DNA of 64,000 nt from Acidiferrimicrobium sp. IK (GTDB taxonomy: Bacteria; Actinomycetota; Acidimicrobiia; Acidimicrobiales; Palsa-688), in NCBI RefSeq assembly GCF_025499425.1, contig NZ_JAIMCB010000005.1, positions 305,464-369,463 on the forward strand, in the 5' to 3' direction. How positions within the stretch are numbered: the stretch's first letter is position 1; each line of letters starts with the position of its first letter. Both the position numbers and the translations under genes were made by a program. The notes under the pieces are model-generated. The model made no database searches. It was not told where the DNA came from and was given only the letters and a program-made list of their open reading frames with translations. Below, in pieces: positions 1 to 7,161 of the stretch.

Positions 1-2
1 GG

Positions 3-1421
3 TTCGGCCTGGCCGTCACCGCCGCGGCCGGCACCGCCCTGGCCGCCTTGCAGGCCACCGGCGGCCCGATCCTGGCCCGCCGCTGGGAGCTGCTCGTCTT
101 GCTGGCGGTGTGGGCCGCGGTGTGGTTGCTCGGCCTGGTCTGCGTCGCCCGCCTGCCCCGGGGGCGGCCTGTCGTAGCCGCCATCTTGCTGGCCGGGATC
201 GCGATCCGCGTCGCGTCGATGGCCGGGCCGCCCACCCTCTCCGACGATCTGTACCGCTACAGCTGGGACGCCCAAGCCCAGCTGCACGGCATCGACCCGT
301 ACCGCTACGCCCCCGACTCCGTCGAGATGCAGAGTCTGCGGGGTCCGTGGCTGTGGCCGGACGCCGCGGGGTGCGCTGCTTTGCACCGCCCGGCCGGCTG
401 CACGAGGATCAACCGTCCCGCGGTGCGGACCATCTACCCGCCGGTCGCCGAGGCGTGGTTCAGCGGGCTGTACGCCGTCGCCGGCGGGATGGGCTCGAAG
501 CACAAGGTGTGGCAGGGCGGGGGTTTGCTGACCGAGATGGCCGTCATGGCGCTGCTCGTGATGGTCCTCTCCCGCACCGGACGCGACCCCCGGTGGGTGG
601 CCCTTTACGCCATGTGCCCGCTGCCGGCGGTGGAGCTGGTCAACAACGGGCACGTCGACGGGCTGGGCATCGCTTTGCTGCTCGGAGCGGTGCTGGTGCT
701 GGCCCGGCCGCCCGGCGCGCCCGGCGCGCCCCGCCCGCAATGGCAGGCGTGGGCGGCCGGTGCCCTGGTGGGCGGGGCGGCGCTGGTCAAGCTGTACCCG
801 GCGGTGATGATCGTGCCGGTCGTGGCCGCCGCCGGCCTCTCCAGGCGGGACCGGGTCCGGGCGTTCGCTGCCATGGTTGCGGTCGCGGTGATCGGCTACG
901 CGCCGCATGTCGCGGCCGTCGGCGTCAAGGTCCTCGGCTACCTCCCCGGATATCTGAAGGAGGAGCACTACACCGGGATGGCCACCCGCTACCTGCTCCT
1001 CGACCGGTTGCACCTCGGGCCGGGCGCCACCGAAGCGCTCATCGCGGTGCTGGTGTTGGCGGCGGCCGGGTGGATCTTGCGCTGGCGGCCCGAACCGGCG
1101 GTCGGGGCCGCCGCGCTCATGGGGGTCCTGCTGCTGTGCGCCACCCCGGTGCAGCCGTGGTACGGCATCACCCTTCTGGCCCTGGCGGCGGCCGCCGGCC
1201 GTCCGAGCTGGGCGTGGGTGGTCCTCGCCGGCTACCCGTACTTCTTCGCGGTCATCCTGGCTTCGCCGCACGCGGTAGGGATCGGCGAGCTTTCCTTCGC
1301 ATCAGGAGCCGCGCTGGCGGCGGCGACCGCCGCGGCACGACGATGGACTCGTACAGCTCGAGGTAGCGGGCGGCCAGGCGCCGCATCGAGAACCCGTCCG
1401 CCCGTTCCCGCGCCGAGCTGA
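3..1421 (+). CDS. Polytopic membrane glycosyltransferase (DUF2029/mannosyltransferase-like), 5' end off the window
   Basis: Probably transfers mannose or another sugar from a polyprenyl-phosphate donor at the membrane. What is seen: the frame is open to the left edge, so the true start is outside; a TTG at 48 is the first start codon inside. The protein is very hydrophobic, with many predicted membrane spans, and carries the early loop SDDLYRYSWDAQ followed by GIDPYRYAP, the acidic-pair signature of polyprenol-phosphate-dependent mannosyltransferases (MptA/MptB, GT87-like). Its last ~170 nt overlap the 3' end of the convergent pimA-like gene, and its final ~35 residues are Arg/Pro-rich and probably not conserved. 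The mannan context fits a PIM or lipomannan role, but the acceptor is unknown. Confidence 0.72.
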   Translation, partial: FGLAVTAAAGTALAALQATGGPILARRWELLVLLAVWAAVWLLGLVCVARLPRGRPVVAAILLAGIAIRVASMAGPPTLSDDLYRYSWDAQAQLHGIDPYRYAPDSVEMQSLRGPWLWPDAAGCAALHRPAGCTRINRPAVRTIYPPVAEAWFSGLYAVAGGMGSKHKVWQGGGLLTEMAVMALLVMVLSRTGRDPRWVALYAMCPLPAVELVNNGHVDGLGIALLLGAVLVLARPPGAPGAPRPQWQAWAAGALVGGAALVKLYPAVMIVPVVAAAGLSRRDRVRAFAAMVAVAVIGYAPHVAAVGVKVLGYLPGYLKEEHYTGMATRYLLLDRLHLGPGATEALIAVLVLAAAGWILRWRPEPAVGAAALMGVLLLCATPVQPWYGITLLALAAAAGRPSWAWVVLAGYPYFFAVILASPHAVGIGELSFASGAALAAATAAARRWTRTARGSGRPGAASRTRPPVPAPS

Positions 1422-2415
1422 TCATCGCCTCGATGGCCGGGCCGCCTGCCGCGGCGCGGCCGATGGCGTCGGCCAAAGCAGCGGCGTCGCCCGGCGGGAC
1501 CATCAACGCGTCGACGCCCGGCCGGGCGACCGTGGCGTAACCGACCAGGTCCGACGCGACGACCGCGGCGCCCGCCGCCATCCCCTCTAGCAGCACCACC
1601 CCGAAGCTCTCCCCCTCCAGCGACGGAGCGCAGAACACGTCGGCGGCGCGCAGGCGCCCTACCTTCTCGACGTCGTTGATGGTGCCCAGCCACTCGATCC
1701 GGTCGTCGCCCTCGGTCAGCCGGCGCAGCCGGGCGGTGTCGGGGCCCTCACCGGCGATGCAGAGGCGGATCTCCGGTCCGAGGCGGGCCATGGCGTCGAC
1801 GAGGACCGCCAGACCCTTGCGCTGCTCGTGCCGGCCGATGAACAGCACGGTCCGCACGCCGTCGCGCCGGCCGTCGGGCCACGGCGACGCCGCCGCGAAA
1901 CGGTCGGTGTCGATGCCGTTCCACAGCACCTCGTAGTCCCCCCCCACGACGTCCATGGCGGTCAGGCGGGCCTGGTCGGAGACCGCGGTGCGAATCGCCA
2001 GGCGCCCGACCGCGATGCGAGACAGCGGCGCGGTGATCCGGTAGCCGGCGCTCTTGCCTGACCGGTGGAACGTGCCGACCATCGGGGAGTCGCAGAAGAT
2101 GGTCGCGCTCAGGGTCGGGCCGGGGACCAGCGGCTCGTGGATGTGCACGACGTCGAAGGCCTCGTCGCGAAGGGCCCGGATGACCCGCAGCGTGGCGGGC
2201 AGGTCCGGGGCGAGCGGCGCCACCGACCCGTTGGCGGCCAGCGGGATGGAGTTGCCGAGCGGGGTGATGTTGGCGTCGGGGGGCGGACCGTCGCAGGGCC
2301 CGAGGACCCGGGCCTCGACGCCGCGGGCTCGAAGGGCGTGGCCGAGACCGAGGACCTGGCCCTGCACCCCGCCGGGCAGCGACAGGCTGTAGGGGCAGAC
2401 CAGCCCTACGCGCAT
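1252..2415 (-). CDS. pimA: GT4 glycosyltransferase, PimA-like phosphatidylinositol alpha-mannosyltransferase
   Basis: PimA adds the first mannose from GDP-mannose to phosphatidylinositol on the cytosolic membrane face. Seen: 387 residues with the GT-B fold order; N-terminal PGGVQGQV loop, VVHIHEPLVPG before residue 110, the GRHEQRKG donor-domain start near 195, and the EX7E-type stretch PSLEGESFGVVLLEGMA. The ATG at 2415 gives the family's usual N-terminus (MRVGLVCPY). The conserved core ends near LELYESIV; the basic tail after it overlaps the convergent membrane glycosyltransferase. In relatives pgsA, patA and pimA are adjacent; here a 2.7-kb insertion separates patA from pimA, so expression must come from read-through of the island or from its own promoter. 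Confidence 0.85.
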   Translation of the reverse strand: MRVGLVCPYSLSLPGGVQGQVLGLGHALRARGVEARVLGPCDGPPPDANITPLGNSIPLAANGSVAPLAPDLPATLRVIRALRDEAFDVVHIHEPLVPGPTLSATIFCDSPMVGTFHRSGKSAGYRITAPLSRIAVGRLAIRTAVSDQARLTAMDVVGGDYEVLWNGIDTDRFAAASPWPDGRRDGVRTVLFIGRHEQRKGLAVLVDAMARLGPEIRLCIAGEGPDTARLRRLTEGDDRIEWLGTINDVEKVGRLRAADVFCAPSLEGESFGVVLLEGMAAGAAVVASDLVGYATVARPGVDALMVPPGDAAALADAIGRAAAGGPAIEAMISSARERADGFSMRRLAARYLELYESIVVPRRSPPPARLLMRRKARRSLPRAAKPG

Positions 2416-2463
2416 CAGCGCCCCCGTCCCGCACCGGCGCCCGCCGCCGGACCTAGCGGCAGG

Positions 2464-2496
2464 CTCACGCCAGGTCGCTCGGCCAGTTGGGGTGCA
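2464..2496. repeat. 33-bp direct repeat, distal copy of the patA 3' end (att-like)
   Basis: Identical over 33 bp to 5154-5186. Read on the minus strand it encodes the last codons (HPNWPSDLA) and TGA stop of patA plus one base. It lies 48 bp upstream of the pimA start, the spacing expected for the ancestral patA-pimA junction. This suggests it is the original end of patA, left behind when an element integrated and rebuilt the 3' end on the other side. Confidence 0.85.
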
Positions 2497-2817
2497 GCTG
2501 CAAAGGGCAGGTCCCCGACCTGCTCCTCAAGTTGCATGCCGTCTGAGCTGCACTTTCACACTCCGGCGAACCTCTCTGGGTCACTCTCAGTCCCTCCTGA
2601 TCCACGCTCCCGCCTGTCACGGTTGTGTCATCGGCAGCTACGTTCAGAGCGCTGCGCCGAGGGCCGTGTCTCGCCGCGTCGAAACCGAGAGACCAACTCC
2701 CACTCGCTGCTTACGTCAGGCGTACCGACTCGAACATGGCGCGCCTGCTCGATGGTTTCGGCGGCCTTGGTGTCCGATTCGGGGTGTAGTTGAACGCTCC
2801 AGAGACAGGCGCCGGAG
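2497..2817. other. Non-coding end of the island with a short perfect hairpin
   Basis: About 320 bp without a convincing gene on either strand. Near the repeat, 2507-2523 is a perfect 7-bp inverted repeat (GCAGGTC/GACCTGC, 3-nt loop). It could be an integrase arm site or a weak terminator for the island genes. Nothing else was recognised. Confidence 0.5.
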
Positions 2818-3264
2818 TCAGCCGGAGGCAGGGGCTGCCGACGTGGGAGCGAGGACCACGCTCAGCGGAATGACCATCACGTCCTCTTCCGCAACATCAG
2901 TCTGCGTGGCGAAAGTAACCTTGAGTTCATAGGATCCGGCCCTTTGCAGAATGAAGGGAAGCGGTACCACCAAGGGAAGCATTACGGCGGTTTGCCCGTC
3001 CCAACCATCCGACGGCGGCTCGGGTTCACCGCGCAGACGGAAGTTGCCAATGGACTCGCCATCGAGGAGGCAAGTCACGTCCAGAGAGAATGACTGGAGC
3101 TGCGGTACATCCGCTGGGACAACCGTCGCCATTGCTGCCACCTGCAAGCCCAGCGGGCTTGGGAACCCCGTCCGACCGACCCGAGTGATGCCCGCGCCCA
3201 GAAGATTGAGGAGACCATCGTGGAGGGTCGCCGCTTCGCATATGGTGCAGATCGATAACTTCAC
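2818..3264 (-). CDS. DUF6941-like hypothetical protein
   Basis: 148 residues. The start MKLSICTICEAATLHDGLLNLLGAGITRVGR followed by strand-rich sequence resembles DUF6941 proteins, which begin with a short beta strand and a '...LNLLGGG.TR' loop; the function of that family is not known. The GTG start at 3264 overlaps the stop of the upstream gene as GTGA, so translation is almost certainly coupled. It is the last of three tightly packed island genes. The C-terminal half is all beta-strand-like with no catalytic motif seen. Family assignment is from memory of the pattern and is moderate only. Confidence 0.6.
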   Translation of the reverse strand: MKLSICTICEAATLHDGLLNLLGAGITRVGRTGFPSPLGLQVAAMATVVPADVPQLQSFSLDVTCLLDGESIGNFRLRGEPEPPSDGWDGQTAVMLPLVVPLPFILQRAGSYELKVTFATQTDVAEEDVMVIPLSVVLAPTSAAPASG

Positions 3265-3662
3265 GCTAGAGAGGCCACGGGGACGGCGCCGAAGGCTGGG
3301 CTATCTGCCGTACCGTCCAGTACATTCCCAATCACGGTGATGGCAGTATCGATAACCGGCGGTCGTAGCGATACGGTGACGTGCGCTGTTTCGGGAAGGA
3401 CCTCGAGATACAAATGCTTGCCTATCCCAGCCACCCGGACGAATCGGCGCGTGCCGTCTTCATCGAAGGCATCGAGAATCTCACCCACTCCCACGTCGCC
3501 TCCGCCCACGACCTCATCGAGGTAGGCGCGGAGATATTCTCCGCGCCGCCAGTTGAAGTCGACAGCGATCTCGCGGACGACGTCCTGGGTCGCAGGTTGT
3601 CGAGTCCCGGCAAGGAGTGCGCCGGCCACTATGCCAACCGGCATCAGTTCATGAATCGGCAT
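3261..3662 (-). CDS. Island hypothetical protein, 133 residues
   Basis: Not recognised. It starts at ATG 3662 with a strong GAGGAG ribosome-binding site six bases upstream, so the 19-nt overlap with the preceding gene looks real. The protein opens with a short hydrophobic stretch (MPVGIVAGALLAG) that could be a weak signal or membrane-proximal segment, followed by a mixed alpha/beta body with several acidic residues (VGGGDVGVGEILDAFDEDG). It is coupled downstream to the DUF6941-like gene by GTGA. Its base composition is lower in G+C than the chromosomal flanks. Confidence 0.6.
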   Translation of the reverse strand: MPIHELMPVGIVAGALLAGTRQPATQDVVREIAVDFNWRRGEYLRAYLDEVVGGGDVGVGEILDAFDEDGTRRFVRVAGIGKHLYLEVLPETAHVTVSLRPPVIDTAITVIGNVLDGTADSPAFGAVPVASLA

Positions 3663-4144
3663 GGGTTCTCCTCGGCAGGTCGAAACGCTGACATGAGCTT
3701 GTCTAGCTCACCGGCGGGGTTGATCGTACCTAGATCCACGTCGTGGTGCGATGGCGGGGGCGGAGTGTTGACAACTCGGAAGCCCAGGCGCTCGACCTCA
3801 TCGAGGTCGGCGACGCGAAGCTTGGCGTTCCGAACCTCGCCGTCGGTAGCCATTCGGCAGAGAAACCCACTCCAGGTCTCCTCGGCGCGCCAGACATCGC
3901 AATGGACCGACAGCGCCAGACCGAGGTCATATTCGCGACCGTAGAACTCGTCGTAATCGTCCTGCGCACGACGGATCACTCGCTCAAGGTTGTCCATGAT
4001 CCCGCCACGCACGATGTAGCGGGTTCCGACCGGCATCGGTGGAGGGTACACAGATTTACTCGTGGCAGCGCGCCGGCCCTCAATGCGTCCGTTGGGCAAC
4101 GGGACGTAGCGCACGCGGGGGTCTGGCTGGCTTTCCGGGTTCAT
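3644..4144 (-). CDS. Island hypothetical protein, about 166 residues
   Basis: Not recognised. The frame stays open further upstream to 4474, but that part is antisense to an integrase remnant and reads as low-quality sequence, so the ATG at 4144 (MNPESQPDPRVRYVPLPNG) is preferred; an internal ATG giving MDNLERVIRRAQDDYDEFYG is an alternative. The C-terminal ~115 residues look like a compact helical domain (DNLERVIRRAQDDYDEFYG) with an AELEVERL-type stretch near the end. It is the first gene of the three-gene island cassette and overlaps the next start by 19 nt. Confidence 0.5.
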   Translation of the reverse strand: MNPESQPDPRVRYVPLPNGRIEGRRAATSKSVYPPPMPVGTRYIVRGGIMDNLERVIRRAQDDYDEFYGREYDLGLALSVHCDVWRAEETWSGFLCRMATDGEVRNAKLRVADLDEVERLGFRVVNTPPPPSHHDVDLGTINPAGELDKLMSAFRPAEENPCRFMN

Positions 4145-4457
4145 CGACCAGCGACTACCGCCCTGCTGGGTGTAGCTCGGCAAGAGCGTGCTGCCCTCCG
4201 TCGGGGTACCAGCTTGCGTGCCATCAGCCCCGGTGAGGTGCAGTCGTGGGCCCAGCACCGTGCTGGTGCTCTCAGCCCTGCGACCCTTGAGGGGTGTGGT
4301 GTTCCACCAGCGGCGCCACACCGCACCGAGCCTGCTCATCGCGCGTGGGCTGTCGGCCGTGGCAGTCGCGCGGCAGCTCGGCCACCCCCCTGCCGTACGC
4401 CTGGCCACGATCCCCACCTGTGACACTCCAACGAGGACCGATCCGAGCCCGATCGAC
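4145..4457 (+). pseudogene. Tyrosine integrase remnant (internally deleted and frameshifted)
   Basis: Two pieces of a phage-type integrase are readable in different frames. Frame 2, about 4139-4294, gives a core-binding (SAM-like) fragment ending SLRAISPGEVQSWAQHRA then GALSPATLEG. Frame 3, from 4293, gives the catalytic box II region QRRHTAPSLLIARGLS followed by VAVARQLGHPP, the usual RHTAASLLI...LGH block. The roughly 200 residues normally between them are gone and the terminal Tyr region is not intact. Orientation is opposite to the island genes. It supports site-specific integration as the origin of the island. Confidence 0.55.
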
Positions 4458-4475
4458 GATGCCTTCGGAGTCACC

Positions 4476-5045
4476 TCACCTGGCCACGCCGAGATCCGCC
4501 TGCGCTGACCGCCTCCAGGCCGCGACCGGCGTCCCGAGTTGAGGGCTCAGCCGGGTGAAAGCGGCAGCTGCCTCTGCCGAGCCCTGCTTGCATCGGCAGA
4601 GTTCCTGCAATGCCTTATGGAGTGCCTCCACGACTGCAACTCCGGCCGTCTGTGTCTCTCCGCTCCCGTAGAGGAACACACACGTCATCGCCTCCGTCAT
4701 GGCGACGACCTGCTCCTCGAATCTGCGCTGGGCTCGGAAGAGCGCCACCATGCCAGGCACGTACCCGAGAAATCCGGGTCGGAATGTCATGAGCAGTCCC
4801 GCGGCCTGCCAGGCCGAGGCGACTGCCGCCCCGAAGGCCTCGTAACTCACCGCTCGCCGCTCTCGGTTCGCCTCGTCTTTGGCGACCTCGGCCTGTGAGC
4901 GGCCGAGCGGCATGACGCCAGCAACGATATCGCCCATAGTCGACGCGAGCATGGTGGCGAGATCGGCTGGGCCGCCGGCTGCAATGAGTCCGAGACCCAC
5001 GGATGCCCCGGCCACAGGAGCGGCGACTCGCCGGAAGCTCGGCAT
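4476..5045 (-). CDS. Island hypothetical protein, 189 residues
   Basis: Not recognised. ATG at 5045. The N-terminus has a glycine/alanine-rich hydrophobic stretch (APVAGASVGLGLIAAGGPADLATML) and a second hydrophobic helix lies in the middle (AFGAAVASAWQAAGLLMTFRPG). A Cys pair occurs near the C-terminus (ELCRCKQG). It sits next to the patA-proximal repeat on the same strand as patA, so operon transcription would run into it. Nothing suggests an integrase or regulator. Confidence 0.5.
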   Translation of the reverse strand: MPSFRRVAAPVAGASVGLGLIAAGGPADLATMLASTMGDIVAGVMPLGRSQAEVAKDEANRERRAVSYEAFGAAVASAWQAAGLLMTFRPGFLGYVPGMVALFRAQRRFEEQVVAMTEAMTCVFLYGSGETQTAGVAVVEALHKALQELCRCKQGSAEAAAAFTRLSPQLGTPVAAWRRSAQADLGVAR

Positions 5046-5153
5046 GGCCTGACTCTACGTGCACGCGGCCCATGGGCCAGCCGTAGCCTCAACGAGATGT
5101 GTCATGGCTGTGTCATGCCGACCGTCCACAACGCTGTGACCAGGACCGATACC

Positions 5154-5186
5154 CTCACGCCAGGTCGCTCGGCCAGTTGGGGTGCA
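5154..5186. repeat. 33-bp direct repeat at the current patA 3' end (att-like)
   Basis: Perfect copy of 2464-2496; together they bound the island. This copy forms the present last nine codons and stop of patA, so the reading frame was restored exactly by the incoming DNA or retained at the crossover. Confidence 0.85.
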
Positions 5187-6150
5187 TCAGATGCCACTGG
5201 GTGGGGTCGCGCCGGACGAGCACCTCCAGCTCCCGGGCCAGCAGCTGGGTCCCGGCGGTGATGTCGTCGCGGAGGCGCCCGGCGGTGCGGGCCAACGGCA
5301 GCGGGGGGCGGACGACCGCTAGGTGCCCGGATCCGGCGTCGGTGAAGTACACCGCGGCGGGCAGGACCGGCGCGCCGGTGCGCAGCCCGAGGGTGACCGG
5401 CCCCGCCGGCATCCGGGTCCTCTCCCCGAAGAACTCGACCTCGACGCCGAGGGTGTCACCCACCACCCGGTCCGACAGCAGGCACAGCGTCCGGCCTTCC
5501 TTCAACGCCCGCAGGCAGGCCGCGGCGGCGTGGGGGCCGTTGGCGATGACGTCCATGCCGAGGCGGCGGCGGAATTCGGTGAACCACTCGAACAGCTCGG
5601 GCGGGTCGATCGCCTCGACGACCACGCTGACCGGCGTGCCGGTGTGAGCGAGCCACATGCCGCCCCACTCCCAGCCGCCGAGGTGCGGCAGCGCCAGGAT
5701 CGCCCCCCGGCCGAGCGCCAGGGCGTCGTAGAGGTGCTGCATGCCCCGGTACGACATCCCCGCGTCGACCTCCGCGGGGGTCAGGCTGGGGAGGCGGAGG
5801 CTCTCAGCCCAGTACCGGGCGTAGGAAGCGAACGCCGCGTCGAGCTGCTTGGCCAGGGCCGGGCCGGCCAGGTCCGGGCCCTCCACCCGCCGCAGGTGGC
5901 GGGCCATCTGCCGGCGCCGCTGGCGCAGCCCGGAGGTGGCCGGGACCCGGTTAAGGGCGTGCAGCCTCGACGCCACTCCGGGCAGGCGGGCAGCGGCCAC
6001 GCCGGCCGCCTCGGCGATGCCGCGTCCGACCGCGCCGGGGAGGACCGCGGCCACCGCGCTCCCGGCCTTGAATACCGCCAGTTGCGGGGACCCGATCGCG
6101 GCGCGCACCAACCCCTCTGGCCGCCGCAGCGGCCGGGCTCTGTCAGCCAA
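5155..6150 (-). CDS. patA: PIM acyltransferase, HtrB/LpxL-type lysophospholipid acyltransferase
   Basis: PatA transfers a fatty acyl chain to the mannose of PIM on the inner membrane leaflet. Seen: 331 residues with the HX4E-type catalytic motif HLGGWEWG at 156-163 and later VTLGLRTGAPVLPAAVYF, as in LpxL/HtrB-like acyltransferases. The assigned start is TTG at 6150, 15 nt after the pgsA stop; a GTG a few codons in is an alternative. The last nine codons and stop lie in the 33-bp repeat that marks the island insertion. Gene order pgsA-patA-(island)-pimA supports the PIM assignment over other acyltransferases. Confidence 0.85.
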   Translation of the reverse strand: MADRARPLRRPEGLVRAAIGSPQLAVFKAGSAVAAVLPGAVGRGIAEAAGVAAARLPGVASRLHALNRVPATSGLRQRRRQMARHLRRVEGPDLAGPALAKQLDAAFASYARYWAESLRLPSLTPAEVDAGMSYRGMQHLYDALALGRGAILALPHLGGWEWGGMWLAHTGTPVSVVVEAIDPPELFEWFTEFRRRLGMDVIANGPHAAAACLRALKEGRTLCLLSDRVVGDTLGVEVEFFGERTRMPAGPVTLGLRTGAPVLPAAVYFTDAGSGHLAVVRPPLPLARTAGRLRDDITAGTQLLARELEVLVRRDPTQWHLMHPNWPSDLA

Positions 6151-6165
6151 AGACGCCGGCCGGCC

Positions 6166-6999
6166 TCAGGGCCGGCGGGAGCCGGAACGGCGCCGGCGGG
6201 GCACCCCGTCCGCGGCGCGCGCCGCGGCCCGGGCCTGGCGACGCTCGGCCCAGCGCTGGTTGGCCCCGCTGCGGGCGCTGCCCTGCGCGTACCGCCCTTC
6301 GCGGGGCGTCCACCCGTTGGCTTCCCGCCAGGCCCGCCACCGCATCGCCATCGCGGCCTCGCCGGGGTGGCGGGCGCCGCTGCTGGCCCTCGTGACCCGG
6401 GGCGGGGGCGGCGGCACGTCCACGCTGGCCTGGCGCCACACCTTCACGAAGCGCTGCACCGCGGTCACCGCGGTGAGCGCCAGCATGACCCACAGCAGCG
6501 GGACGAGCAGGAAACTGAAGGCCAGGCCGGCGCAGAGGACCACGATCCGCTCGGCCCGCTCCATCAGGCCGCCCTTGGCGTCGAACTTGAGCGACTCGGC
6601 CTTGGCCCGCTCGTAGGAGATCAGCAGCGAGACGCCGAGCACCGCGAACGGGAGCATGAAGGCGTGCCCGTGGTGGTGGTCCTGCAGGTACCAGGCGATC
6701 CCGCCGAGGACCAGCGCGTCGGTGACCCGGTCGGACACGGAGTCGAAGAACGCTCCCCGCACGGTGGTCCGTCCCGACGCCTTGGCCAGCGCCCCGTCGA
6801 GAAGGTCGGGAAGCGCCGAGCCGATCAGCAGGCCGAGGCCGAGACCCAGGCGCCCGGTCGCGATCGCCCACGCGGTGGGCACGGCCAGCAGCAGCCCAAG
6901 GGCCGTCAGGTGGTCCGGCGACAGGCCAGTCCGTCGCAGCGCCTGCCCCAACGGCTTGACGGCGACGTCGACGCCCGAGCGGAACCGTCCGTCGAACAA
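6166..6999 (-). CDS. pgsA: CDP-alcohol phosphatidyltransferase, PI-phosphate synthase-like
   Basis: Likely condenses CDP-diacylglycerol with inositol phosphate, first step of PI/PIM lipids. The TTG at 6999 is chosen because GAGGAG lies nine bases upstream and the protein then begins FDGRFRSGVDVAVKPLG, the family's usual N-terminus; the GTG at 7017 would consume that ribosome site. About 278 residues with several membrane spans. The active-site signature is D65-x2-DG-x2-AK...D86-x3-D90; the usual AR is AK here. A hydrophilic Arg/Pro-rich tail of ~80 residues follows the last span. It is upstream of patA and divergent from the EF-G-like gene. Confidence 0.82.
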   Translation of the reverse strand: MFDGRFRSGVDVAVKPLGQALRRTGLSPDHLTALGLLLAVPTAWAIATGRLGLGLGLLIGSALPDLLDGALAKASGRTTVRGAFFDSVSDRVTDALVLGGIAWYLQDHHHGHAFMLPFAVLGVSLLISYERAKAESLKFDAKGGLMERAERIVVLCAGLAFSFLLVPLLWVMLALTAVTAVQRFVKVWRQASVDVPPPPPRVTRASSGARHPGEAAMAMRWRAWREANGWTPREGRYAQGSARSGANQRWAERRQARAAARAADGVPRRRRSGSRRP

Positions 7000-7161
7000 A
7001 GCAGCAACGCTCCTCACACAGTGGGAACCGGGGCATTCGCCACGGTTCCGAGACACTCGCAGGGTACCACCGGTAGCGGGTACGCTCCGCGACGGTCCCC
7101 TGGTGAGGGCCCGGGCCGGGGGCCCGGAATGTGTCGAACCGACCGAATAGAGGTGGTCCCA
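7000..7161. promoter_or_regulatory. Divergent intergenic region between pgsA and the EF-G-like gene
   Basis: Holds the start signals of two divergent genes. A 7-bp inverted repeat (GGAACCG at 7024-7030, CGGTTCC at 7043-7049) may be an operator, and a GC-rich hairpin lies near 7108-7128. Convincing -35/-10 pairs were not seen. The AGAGGTGG site at 7149-7156 serves the rightward gene. Confidence 0.35.

Larger units (their letters stand above)
2464..5186. mobile_element. Decayed integrative island inserted at the 3' end of patA
   Basis: The segment is bounded by perfect 33-bp direct repeats (2464-2496 and 5154-5186). It splits an otherwise tight patA-pimA operon, has visibly lower G+C and different codon use than its flanks, carries four unfamiliar small genes all on the minus strand, and holds the scrambled remains of a tyrosine integrase on the plus strand. 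This architecture is that of a site-specific element using a protein-gene 3' end as attB and carrying an identity segment that restores the gene. No intact integrase, excisionase or conjugation gene is visible, so it is probably immobile. Target-site duplication by a transposon is unlikely at 33 bp. Confidence 0.8.

Noticed and set aside
4145..4474. N-terminal extension of the 166-residue island gene to 4474
   Set aside because: The extension is antisense to the integrase fragments and reads as basic low-complexity sequence; ATG 4144 fits the boundary.
5323..7161. Long open frame on the plus strand running into the EF-G-like gene
   Set aside because: Antisense to patA and pgsA, Arg/Gly/Pro-rich with no family motif; the real start is ATG 7162 with a good ribosome site.
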